Shown here: positions 1-6,438 of the stretch, one piece after another
Layout: every line of letters begins with the position of its first letter
How positions within the stretch are numbered: position 1 is the stretch's first letter
Source of the DNA: Deltaproteobacteria bacterium
GTDB lineage: Bacteria; Desulfobacterota; JAENJC01
Assembly: GCA_016208525.1 (NCBI GenBank)
Contig: JACQYJ010000109.1
Span: 1-15,574, forward strand
Length of the DNA stretch: 15,574 nt
Direction: 5' to 3'
Notes under the pieces: model-generated
What the model was told of the DNA's origin: nothing
What the model saw: the letters and a program-made list of their open reading frames with translations, nothing else
Database searches by the model: none
Translations under genes and position numbers: made by a program

Positions 1-25
1 TCACAGAACATCGCATCTTTAAAGT

Positions 26-1243
26 CTATAAGAAGGACTTTTTTACCTTTAAAAACGCATCCAGCGCCATGTCCAGGTCATTGTTAGTGTGAGTTGCCAT
101 TACTGTAGCCCTCAGCCTGCATTTACCCTCCTGGACACTAGGAGGTCTGATACCGGATACGAATATACCTTCCTCAAACAGTCTTCTGCTGAACTCCATG
201 GTCTTTCCCGCGTCTCCAACAAAGACAGGTATTATAGGCGTCTCGCTCCCCATGGTGTCAAACCCGAGAGAATCAAGCCCCTTCTTAAGATACCATGTTT
301 TCTCCCAAAGCGCCTCCCTCAGGGAGGGCTCATCCTCAACCAGGTCAATGGCAGCAATGCTTGATGCAAGGACGGAAGGCGGCAGAGAGGTAGAGAATAT
401 AAACCCTCTGGCCCTGTTAATCAGGTAGGCTATAAGCTCCCTGCTCCCGGCAATGTATGCCCCGAATGTCCCCAACGCCTTTCCCAGGGTACCCATCTGG
501 ATGATGTCATCATCAGACTTCAACCCGAAATGCTCAAGGCTTCCTTTCCCCGTACTCCCCAGGACACCTGTCGCATGGGCGTCATCCACCATCAGCATTG
601 CGCCATGCCTCTGGGCAAGTTCAACTATTTCCGGCAACGGGGCAATATCTCCGTCCATGCTGAAGACAGAGTCGGTAACGATTAATCTGCGTGAGCCTGC
701 GGGGACTGTCCCAGATTTACGGACGAAGCAAAGCGAAGTCGTAGAATCGGGACTGTCCCCAGATAGGAGCCTCTCCAACGCATCCATATCCTTATGCGGA
801 TACCTCTTAAACTCAGCCCTTGATAGGACACAGCCGTCAATGATACTGGCATGGTTGAGTTTGTCGGAAAACACAGTATCCCCTCGACCGACAAGGGCAG
901 GGATGACGCTGACATTGGCGGTATACCCTGAATTAAAGACAAGGGCTGCCTCTGTCCCCTTGAACCTGGCTATCCTTTCCTCCAGTTCCTGGTGAAGTCC
1001 CATGTTTCCTGAAACAAGCCTCGATGCCCCGCTGCCAACCCCGTGCCTTTCTATGGCTTTCATGGCAGCCTCTTTGAGCCTTGGATGGTCTGCAAGCCCC
1101 AAATAATTGTTGGAGCAGAGGAGGACTACCTCTTTCCCATCTATCCTGACCCTTGGCCCCTGCGCGCCTTCTCTGCTGCGGAGGGTGCGGTAGAGGCCGG
1201 AGGCCTTTAAATTTTCAAGTTCTTCAGTTAAAAAATCATGCAT
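26..1243 (-). CDS. bioF: 8-amino-7-oxononanoate synthase (KAPA synthase), with a 20-residue repeat-derived insert
   Basis: PLP-dependent alpha-oxoamine synthase that condenses pimeloyl-ACP/CoA with L-alanine to give 8-amino-7-oxononanoate, early in biotin synthesis; cytosolic. Seen: substrate-loop motif CSNNYLGL near residues 43-50, GSGASRLVSG near 70-79, DDAH (220-223) contacting PLP, and the PLP lysine K255 in TLGKALGTFGAY. I chose the ATG at 1243 because GGTGAGG lies just upstream; a GTG four codons earlier is also open. The 405 residues are 20 longer than the usual ~385, and the excess is exactly a 60-bp palindromic repeat (701-760) lying before the conserved VTDSVFSMDGD strand. Downstream of bioB and probably in its operon. 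A related enzyme (2-amino-3-ketobutyrate CoA ligase) is less likely given the bioB neighbour. The insert is in frame, so the enzyme may still work. Confidence 0.93.
   Translation of the reverse strand: MHDFLTEELENLKASGLYRTLRSREGAQGPRVRIDGKEVVLLCSNNYLGLADHPRLKEAAMKAIERHGVGSGASRLVSGNMGLHQELEERIARFKGTEAALVFNSGYTANVSVIPALVGRGDTVFSDKLNHASIIDGCVLSRAEFKRYPHKDMDALERLLSGDSPDSTTSLCFVRKSGTVPAGSRRLIVTDSVFSMDGDIAPLPEIVELAQRHGAMLMVDDAHATGVLGSTGKGSLEHFGLKSDDDIIQMGTLGKALGTFGAYIAGSRELIAYLINRARGFIFSTSLPPSVLASSIAAIDLVEDEPSLREALWEKTWYLKKGLDSLGFDTMGSETPIIPVFVGDAGKTMEFSRRLFEEGIFVSGIRPPSVQEGKCRLRATVMATHTNNDLDMALDAFLKVKKSFL
701..760. repeat. 60-bp palindromic repeat, copy 1, inside bioF
   Basis: Both ends carry GGGACTGTCCC, itself almost self-complementary, and the inner arms GATTTACGGA and TCGTAGAATC pair imperfectly, so the whole unit can fold into one long hairpin with a loop around AAGCAAAGCGAAG. 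It is 60 nt, a multiple of three, and in the bioF frame reads as 20 residues from GDSPDSTT to SGTVP without a stop. A near-identical copy (about five differences) lies at 13607-13665. Behaviour resembles the Rickettsia palindromic elements that insert in coding genes, though the sequence is not recognisably related. Confidence 0.9.
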
Positions 1244-1280
1244 TAACAACCTCACCGCAAAAACAGCAACAACTTTTTTA

Positions 1281-1509
1281 TCCGCAGATTACACAGATTT
1301 CACAGATTAAAGCTCTTAAACCTATAAAAAGCAATTAGCCACGGACTTACACGGATTTACACAGACATTTCAAAGGCTTACAAAAAAACATGGAGTCCTC
1401 TTTTTGGTGAGGCCTTTTATCTTTTCAGATGTTCGTTTTATCCGTGTTCATCCGTGGCCAACTGCCGTTTTTTGGTTAATATCTGCGGCCATCTGCGTAA
1501 TCTGTGGAC
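1281..1509. repeat. Nested inverted repeat between bioB and bioF (CCACGGATTACACGGAT-type)
   Basis: Two nested pairs of imperfect inverted repeats fill the bioB-bioF gap. The outer pair is TCCGCAGATTACACAGAT (1281-1298) against the complement of 1476-1508. The inner pair is AGCCACGGACTTACACGGAT (from 1337) against the complement of 1429-1462. Together they could form a hairpin-like structure of about 230 nt. No coding sequence is credible here. It resembles MITE-like or RNA-structured repeats seen in many uncultured bacterial genomes. It may affect read-through from bioB to bioF. Confidence 0.75.
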
Positions 1510-1534
1510 AAATATCTCTTCTCATTGCATTTGT

Positions 1535-2512
1535 TTATTGTTCCACTTCAAGCCCCAGGTCTTCGATCATCTGCAAAAGCTCCTCGGGCTTACGTCCCTT
1601 TGTCAGGAGATAGTTCCCTATCAGCGTCCCATTTGCCCCTGCCATGAATATCATGCTCTGGAGGTCTTGGAAAGTAACCTCGCGGCCGCCGGAAACTATT
1701 ATGTTTTTATCGGGGAGTATGAACCTGTATACAGCTATGGCCTTCAGCCCTTCAAGTGGCGGGACGGTCTTCATACCCTCCATCCTGGTCCCCTTTATCG
1801 GATTCAGGAAGTTTATTGGAACGGAGTCCACGTCCAGATATTTCAAAGTAAAGGCCAGTTCAACCCTCTGCTCCAGTGTCTCTCCAAGACCCAATATCCC
1901 TCCGCAACAGGTCTTAAATCCCATCTCCCTGGCCATCTTCACCGTATTTACATCATCATCATAATCATGAGTGGTGCAGATATTCGGGAAATAGGTTCTG
2001 GCAGTCTCAAGGTTGTGATGATAACTCTCAAGCCCGGCCTCTTTCAGTCTTAAAAGAGCATCTTTGGTCATTATCCCAAGGGATGCACACCTCTCCATCC
2101 CGTCACCGATCTTCTGAAGAGCCTGACAGAGACGATCCAACTCCTTTTCGCTCTCAACCCTGGTGCCGCTGGTAACTATGCTGAACTCCCTGGACTTCAT
2201 CCCCCTTGCCTTTTTGGCTGCTTCCGCTATGGCATCTGGTTCAATTAGGCCGTATTCTGTTGCATCGGTATTATAGAAGGCCGACTGGCCGCAGAATGAA
2301 CAATCCTCCGGGCATCTGCCGGATTTGGCGTTAACTATGGAACAGAGGCTTACCTTGTTACCTTTAAAATGCTCCCTTATTCTGCTACCGGCAGCCAACA
2401 GGTCATAAATCCTGCCTCCTTCAATCTTTATCAAGTCACATGCGGTTTTATAGCTGATCCCTTCACCGGCAATCACCCTCTCCGCCGTCTTAAATATCTC
2501 CTCACTATTCAA
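1535..2512 (-). CDS. bioB: Biotin synthase (radical SAM), with atypical auxiliary-cluster ligands
   Basis: Radical SAM enzyme inserting sulfur into dethiobiotin. Numbering here follows the longer frame that starts with ATG at 2527 (330 aa). C72, C76 and C79 in CPEDCSFC bind the [4Fe-4S] cluster; YHHNLETA, ILGLGE and FMAGAN motifs are typical of BioB. The ligands of the second cluster differ from the E. coli type: the Cys97 position is Ser116, Cys128 is kept as C147, Cys188 is C207 followed by an extra C208, and the Arg260 position is I277. Start choice: the ATG at 2527 has no ribosome site, whereas AGGAGG lies just before TTG at 2512, giving a 325-residue protein beginning MNSEEIFKTAERV, which matches usual BioB N-termini. 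First gene of the bioB-bioF unit, driven by the promoter at 2549-2576. Confidence 0.95.
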   Translation of the reverse strand: MNSEEIFKTAERVIAGEGISYKTACDLIKIEGGRIYDLLAAGSRIREHFKGNKVSLCSIVNAKSGRCPEDCSFCGQSAFYNTDATEYGLIEPDAIAEAAKKARGMKSREFSIVTSGTRVESEKELDRLCQALQKIGDGMERCASLGIMTKDALLRLKEAGLESYHHNLETARTYFPNICTTHDYDDDVNTVKMAREMGFKTCCGGILGLGETLEQRVELAFTLKYLDVDSVPINFLNPIKGTRMEGMKTVPPLEGLKAIAVYRFILPDKNIIVSGGREVTFQDLQSMIFMAGANGTLIGNYLLTKGRKPEELLQMIEDLGLEVEQ

Positions 2513-2548
2513 AAAAGACCTCCTCATAGTATATCTGCAAAGTCAAAG

Positions 2549-2576
2549 TTTATAACGATTCTCAACCAATTGTCAA
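2549..2576 (-). promoter_or_regulatory. Sigma70-type promoter of bioB
   Basis: On the minus strand, TTGACA (2576-2571), a 16-nt spacer and TATAAA (2554-2549) give a near-consensus promoter. Transcription would start near 2542, leaving a leader of about 30 nt before the TTG start. I see no convincing BirA operator. Confidence 0.7.
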
Positions 2577-2608
2577 CATTATATATATAATAAGTTAACA
2601 ATCAAGAC

Positions 2609-2700
2609 GCCTCACTAAAAGAGTTCTCTAATTAATTGACACCCCTCCCCTACTTTGATATTCTGACGCAGGAAAGCCGATATTGATGATTTAGTGAGGC
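2609..2700. repeat. 11-bp inverted repeat flanking the trpG promoter
   Basis: GCCTCACTAAA at 2609-2619 is the exact reverse complement of TTTAGTGAGGC at 2690-2700. The 92-nt unit contains the whole trpG promoter, and its right arm directly adjoins the trpG ribosome-binding site AGGGA. It could be an operator or looping site, an RNA element, or the ends of a tiny mobile element; the sequence does not decide. Confidence 0.55.
2636..2664 (+). promoter_or_regulatory. Sigma70-type promoter of trpG
   Basis: TTGACA (2636-2641), a 17-nt spacer and TATTCT (2659-2664) form a good promoter, with a start point near 2671 and a leader of about 40 nt. The leader has no Trp codons, so classical leader-peptide attenuation is not supported. 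Confidence 0.65.
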
Positions 2701-2709
2701 AGGGATTAT

Positions 2710-3318
2710 ATGCTGTTAATGATAGACAACTATGACTCCTTCACCTACAACCTGGTACAGTATCTGGGCGAGTTAGGTGAGGATGTCAGGGTTTACAGGA
2801 ACGACAAGATAACCATAGAAGAGATCGAAAGGATGCGGCCTGAGAGGATTGTAGTCTCTCCAGGGCCATGCACTCCAAAAGAGGCAGGGATTTCTGTCGA
2901 TGTCATAAAACGCTTTATGGGGAAGACACCTATCTTAGGTGTATGTCTTGGGCATCAATCCATTGGATATGCACTCGGAGGGGAGATCATAAGGGCAGAC
3001 AGGCTCATGCATGGAAAGACATCACCCATATTCCATGACGGGAAGACCATATTCAAGGGTATTGAAAACCCATTCGATGCCACAAGATACCACTCTCTCC
3101 TGATTAAGAAAGAGACCCTGCCATCGGTGCTGGAGATATCGGCCTGGACAAAGGAAGGTGAGATCATGGGAGTTCGTTATAAACATAGTGGTCAGGGGTC
3201 GGTGGCCGGTGGTCAGAAAGAGATTATTCTTGAAGGGATACAGTTTCACCCGGAATCTATCTTGACAAAGTCGGGAAAAGAGATATTGAGGAACTTTCTG
3301 GAGATGACGAGGAAATAA
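2710..3318 (+). CDS. trpG: Anthranilate/aminodeoxychorismate synthase glutamine amidotransferase subunit
   Basis: Class I glutamine amidotransferase that supplies ammonia to TrpE (and possibly PabB). Seen: IDNYDSFTYN at the N-terminus, oxyanion-loop SPGPCTP (50-56), nucleophile C79 in GVCLGHQ, and the H180/E182 pair in QFHPES, so the catalytic triad is complete. At 202 residues it is slightly longer than the usual ~190: residues about 159-170 come from four GTGGTCA-type heptads inserted in the turn before EGIQFHPES. It has its own promoter and AGGGA ribosome site. No trpE lies beside it, so its synthase partner must be encoded elsewhere. TrpG and PabA cannot be separated by sequence alone; the nearby trpD, trpC and trpF favour TrpG, possibly serving both roles. 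Confidence 0.93.
   Translation: MLLMIDNYDSFTYNLVQYLGELGEDVRVYRNDKITIEEIERMRPERIVVSPGPCTPKEAGISVDVIKRFMGKTPILGVCLGHQSIGYALGGEIIRADRLMHGKTSPIFHDGKTIFKGIENPFDATRYHSLLIKKETLPSVLEISAWTKEGEIMGVRYKHSGQGSVAGGQKEIILEGIQFHPESILTKSGKEILRNFLEMTRK
3188..3215 (+). repeat. Four degenerate GTGGTCA heptads inside trpG
   Basis: Read as heptads: GTGGTCA, GGGGTCG, GTGGCCG, GTGGTCA. The reading frame continues through them as HSGQGSVAGGQ. The same heptad family, also four units, lies inside trpF at 13993-14020. Confidence 0.8.
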
Positions 3319-3610
3319 TATGAGACTTAAAAACTGCAAAACACAGAGACCACAGAGATAAATTTTGAGTATAAGAACCTTTTAAAACCCTTTACTTCTC
3401 TCTGTTCTCATGCTTTAGATTTAAAAATTATTGGGCTTTTAAAAGTCACCTTTTGAGTGCACAGAGAAAAGATTTAAAACAAGAGCCTCACAAGGTTTTT
3501 CTTTTGGTATTAAAGGGTTTGTTCCGTTGCTCTGTGATTCGATTGCAGGATTTAGGTAATATGTTAAAGGGTTTAGACCAGCAGTAACACTCTCGCAGCA
3601 TGGAGCTATG
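3319..3610. other. Gap with decayed CACAGAG-type repeats, no gene seen
   Basis: AT-rich stretch containing eroded pieces of the ACCACAGAGGCACAGAG repeat family (for example CACAGAGACCACAGAGA near 3341 and TCTCTCTGTTCTC near 3395). I find no convincing open reading frame, RNA gene or U-tract terminator after trpG. Confidence 0.5.
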
Positions 3611-3733
3611 ATGAAACGTGTCCTGCCGGTAATCACCTTTGTACTCCTTCTTTTCCCTTTATTCACCTTTGCCGAAACCAAGGAGATCACTGCCGAAGGG
3701 ACATACAACATGGGAGACGGAGAGACACTAAAA
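3611..3733 (+). pseudogene. 5' fragment of a secreted-protein gene
   Basis: From ATG 3611 (GGAG five nt upstream) the frame encodes a clean signal peptide, MKRVLPVITFVLLLFPLFTFA, followed by ETKEITAEGTYNMGDGET. The mature start resembles periplasmic proteins whose N-terminal region begins with a TAEGEYxMGDGET-like strand, but I cannot name the family with certainty. Sense breaks off near 3733; beyond it the frame crosses the leuS remnant in the wrong phase and stops at 3808. I read this as a gene cut by deletion or rearrangement. Confidence 0.6.
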
Positions 3734-3752
3734 GGGTTGCGTCCCCTTTATA

Positions 3753-3959
3753 ACCGCTATTGTAGAGGAAGAGGTTCTAATAGTGGTTCAGGTGAACGGC
3801 AAACTTAGAGGAAAGGTGACCGTTCCCGCTGGCGCAACGGATGATGCTGTCAAGGAAGCTGCCCTTGCCGATGAGAAGGTAAAGGAACATACAGCAGGTA
3901 AGGAAATCAAAAAGGTCGTGATTGTGCCAAAAAAGCTGGTGAATGTGGTGGTAACTTAG
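3753..3959 (+). pseudogene. leuS: 3' remnant of leucyl-tRNA synthetase gene
   Basis: In the frame ending at TAG 3957-3959 the translation runs from about IVEEEV through VQVNGKLRGKVTVPAGAT, then DEKVKEHTAGKEIKKVVIVP and KLVNVVV. This is the C-terminal domain of bacterial leucyl-tRNA synthetase, about 66 residues, with the ~800 residues before it missing. It joins directly to the broken secreted-protein gene, so a rearrangement breakpoint lies near 3733-3753. It has no start codon or ribosome site of its own. An intact leuS must exist elsewhere if the host is viable. Confidence 0.85.
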
Positions 3960-3974
3960 TGGACGAGGCAGCAT

Positions 3975-5882
3975 GTGATTGAAGAAAAAAGAGAAAAGAT
4001 CAATACTATAATCATCCTGTCATTCACCTTTTTGTTTATCTTCCTTATGGCGCTTTCCAAGAACGCTGACTATGACATATTCTTTCACCTTGCCACAGGG
4101 AAACAGATAGTCGAAACAGGCAGTATTAATCAGCTTTCCGACCCCTTTTCCCTTACCACATCCAATCCTATGATGACCACATCGTGGTTGTCAGGGGTTG
4201 TCTTTTACATCCTCAATAATGTTGCCGGGATGGAAGGGTTGGTTGTTTTAAAGGCCATTGTTATAACAGCGGTCTTTTTTTTCATGTATAAAAATATAAG
4301 AACCTCTGCCCGACACGGGTCGGCAGACATTTATATATGCTCCGCAGTTCTGATAGTTGCGGCTTACGCCGTAAGAATGAGGATGTTTGTGCGGCCGCTT
4401 ATATTTGAACTTCTACTCCTCTCGCTCTACATCTACATTCTTAACTCATACAGGCATAAAGGGAGCAAGCTGCTATTCGCGCTCCCGTTCCTTCAGATTA
4501 TCTGGGTAAACGTCCACCCGAGTAGCATACTGGGAGTGGCTTTGCCTTTTTTATTCCTTGTGGGGGAGGGGATAAAATACCTCTTTAACTGGATGCCGCT
4601 CCTTGACAAGAGAGGGCTCCAGTCTTTGGCCTGGGTAGCCGTTGTGATGATTGTCGCATCAATGGTAAACCCAAGAGGATATGGTGCTATTTTGTTCCCG
4701 TTTAAGTTAACAGGGCAGGAAATCTACATGGCGCACATAGATGAATGGCAGCCTTTAAAGATCATGCATCTTATCGGATATGGTTTTAGGTATACATGGG
4801 GCTTTTCACTCCTTTCACTTTTGACTGTCTTTGCCCTACTTTATCAGTGGAGAAAGACCGATCTTACAGAGGCAATGCTTTTTTGTCTATTTATGTTTTT
4901 AGCCCTTAGGAGGGTAAGGGTCATTCCCGAATCCGTGATAGTGATGGCCCCGATTGCCTCAAAAGGCTTGGCCGAAATTATCTCCAGGCTCGATTTGAAG
5001 AAGTTAGGATATAAGGGTGCTATAAACGGCATTTTGATCGTTACCTTGTCCGTTGTGTTTTATATGGATGTCTTGAACAGCAAGACCTATGCCTTCGGCC
5101 TTGGCTTGAAAGACAGGGTCTTTCCGGCAAAAGCGGTGGACTTTCTGAAAGAAAACAATATCACCGGGAACATGTATAACTCGTTGGGTTATGGCGGTTA
5201 TCTGATGTGGAGGCTTTATCCTCGGCATAAGGTCTTTATAGATGGACGGATAGAGATTTATGATGAGAGGCTTTATAAAGACTATCTGGATGCCCATTCA
5301 AATCCTGATACATGGAAGGCGATAGCCGAAAGATATGATATAGATTGGGTCATTCTGGAATATTCCAGAGACTATGCCAAAAAGGAAAGGATGCCCCATC
5401 TTGTAGGCAATCCAGACTGGGCCCTGGTCTATTGGGACCCGGTAGCTACCGTATATGTCAAAAGAGGTCCTAAAAATGACGATATAATTAAAAGATTTGA
5501 ATACAGATATGCACGCCCCAGTGACCTTGATTTTTCCTATATAGACTTATACCTGTTACATGAAAAAGATAAGGTCGGATATGTGATCGAAGAGCTAAAA
5601 AAGAACAACTCCACAAACCCTGACAACGAGGAATCATATATGGCCAATGCCTATATCAATTATTACCTCGGGAACAAGAATGAGGCATTGAGAGAGTTGA
5701 AAAAAGCCATAGAGATCAATCCCAACATCGGCTTTGCTTACTCATCCATGGGCGAACTTTATCGGGAGATGGGAGACAAAAAGATGGCGGAAACCGCCTA
5801 TCTTAAGGCCTTAAATATTGATCCCAGTGATCAGCTTGCTATCGCTGGGCTGAAAAGTATCAGGCAACATTCAAAACGGTAG
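3975..5882 (+). CDS. Polytopic membrane protein with C-terminal TPR repeats
   Basis: 635 residues, GTG start at 3975 with GAGG upstream. About ten hydrophobic segments span residues ~10 to ~370. The first periplasmic stretch contains DYDIFFHLATGKQIVETG and DPFSLTTSNPMMTTSWLS, a pattern common in GT-C-like membrane proteins of unknown function. A soluble region follows (FIDGRIEIYDERLY), then two tetratricopeptide repeats at about 548-584 and 585-619 (GNKNEALRELKKAIEINPN and MGDKKMAETAYLKALNIDPSD). Such proteins are often linked to surface-glycan or protein glycosylation, but no function can be claimed here. It stands alone between gene remnants and a MITE-like repeat, 15 nt after the leuS remnant stop. 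Confidence 0.85.
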   Translation: MIEEKREKINTIIILSFTFLFIFLMALSKNADYDIFFHLATGKQIVETGSINQLSDPFSLTTSNPMMTTSWLSGVVFYILNNVAGMEGLVVLKAIVITAVFFFMYKNIRTSARHGSADIYICSAVLIVAAYAVRMRMFVRPLIFELLLLSLYIYILNSYRHKGSKLLFALPFLQIIWVNVHPSSILGVALPFLFLVGEGIKYLFNWMPLLDKRGLQSLAWVAVVMIVASMVNPRGYGAILFPFKLTGQEIYMAHIDEWQPLKIMHLIGYGFRYTWGFSLLSLLTVFALLYQWRKTDLTEAMLFCLFMFLALRRVRVIPESVIVMAPIASKGLAEIISRLDLKKLGYKGAINGILIVTLSVVFYMDVLNSKTYAFGLGLKDRVFPAKAVDFLKENNITGNMYNSLGYGGYLMWRLYPRHKVFIDGRIEIYDERLYKDYLDAHSNPDTWKAIAERYDIDWVILEYSRDYAKKERMPHLVGNPDWALVYWDPVATVYVKRGPKNDDIIKRFEYRYARPSDLDFSYIDLYLLHEKDKVGYVIEELKKNNSTNPDNEESYMANAYINYYLGNKNEALRELKKAIEINPNIGFAYSSMGELYREMGDKKMAETAYLKALNIDPSDQLAIAGLKSIRQHSKR

Positions 5883-5946
5883 CACAGGTTCTTATATATG
5901 AGTAAATTTGACATAGAACGGATAAACCTAAAAACGGCAATTCATT

Positions 5947-6094
5947 AACCACAGAGGCACAGAGACACAGAGAAATCAAGGAGTTAGAGGATTTTGAGTA
6001 GAGACGCAAAATCTTGCGTCTCTACTCAGTGGGTTAGTGTCTTTAATGTCTCAAGTTGTTGTTTTTCCTCTGTGTTCTCTGTGCCTCTGTGGTT
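5947..6094. repeat. MITE-like inverted repeat (ACCACAGAGGCACAGAG family) with internal perfect hairpin
   Basis: The left arm AACCACAGAGGCACAGAGA (from 5947) is complementary to the right arm ending at 6094, with good pairing extending about 28 nt. Inside lies a separate perfect 14-bp hairpin: GAGTAGAGACGCAA (5996-6009), loop AATC, TTGCGTCTCTACTC (6014-6027). No T-run follows, so it is not a standard terminator. It separates the TPR gene from the Phd/PIN pair. Related words occur at 3341 and 11921. Confidence 0.8.
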
Positions 6095-6126
6095 CAACTG
6101 CTTTTTTTAGGATAAACAGATAGAAT

Positions 6127-6142
6127 GTAGTAACATCACTAC
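6127..6142. promoter_or_regulatory. Possible antitoxin operator
   Basis: GTAGT-AACATC-ACTAC is a short dyad 15 nt before the antitoxin start. Phd/YefM antitoxins usually repress their own operon by binding such dyads next to the start. The arms are only 5 bp, so this is tentative. Confidence 0.3.
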
Positions 6143-6156
6143 AACTGGAGGCTGAT

Positions 6157-6438
6157 ATGCTGCAAGTGGGGTTGAGAGAGGCAAATATGCACTTTTCAAA
6201 GTATCTAAAGATAGTCAGGGACGGGCAGGATGTCATCGTGACTGAGAGGGGAACCCCTGTGGCTATTATAAAACCGCTCATTAAAGAGGGAACCCCGGAA
6301 GATAAAATCAGGCGCCTGGAAGAGCAGGGATTGTTGCGAAGGGCGGCCAAGGGGAGGTTGCCGCTCGGTAGACCAATTACAATTGCAGGCAAGTCTTTAT
6401 CCGAAACCTTGATAGAAGGAAGGGAATACAGGTTTTAA
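6157..6438 (+). CDS. Phd/YefM-type antitoxin
   Basis: 93 residues; GGAGG five nt before the ATG. The N-terminal half (LREANMHFSKYLKIVRDGQDVIVTERGTPVAIIKP) is the Phd/YefM DNA-binding fold; the C-terminal tail (RRLEEQGLLRRAAKGRLPLG) is the type that wraps a PIN toxin. The stop codon overlaps the toxin start (TAATG), a standard antitoxin-toxin arrangement. It should neutralise the PIN protein that follows and repress the pair. It is preserved although the partner has lost its C-terminus. Confidence 0.85.
   Translation: MLQVGLREANMHFSKYLKIVRDGQDVIVTERGTPVAIIKPLIKEGTPEDKIRRLEEQGLLRRAAKGRLPLGRPITIAGKSLSETLIEGREYRF

Noticed and set aside
453..995. Forward open frame opposite bioF
   Set aside because: It is an antisense shadow of bioF with no recognisable protein.
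2528..2580. BirA operator at the bioB promoter
   Set aside because: The promoter region has no clear TTGTAAACC/GGTTTACAA-type dyad; only weak partial matches.
2665..2709. Trp leader peptide or attenuator before trpG
   Set aside because: The ~40-nt leader has no Trp codons and no hairpin followed by a T-run.
5996..6027. Rho-independent terminator after the TPR gene
   Set aside because: The hairpin is perfect but no T-run follows on either strand; it is better explained as a repeat.
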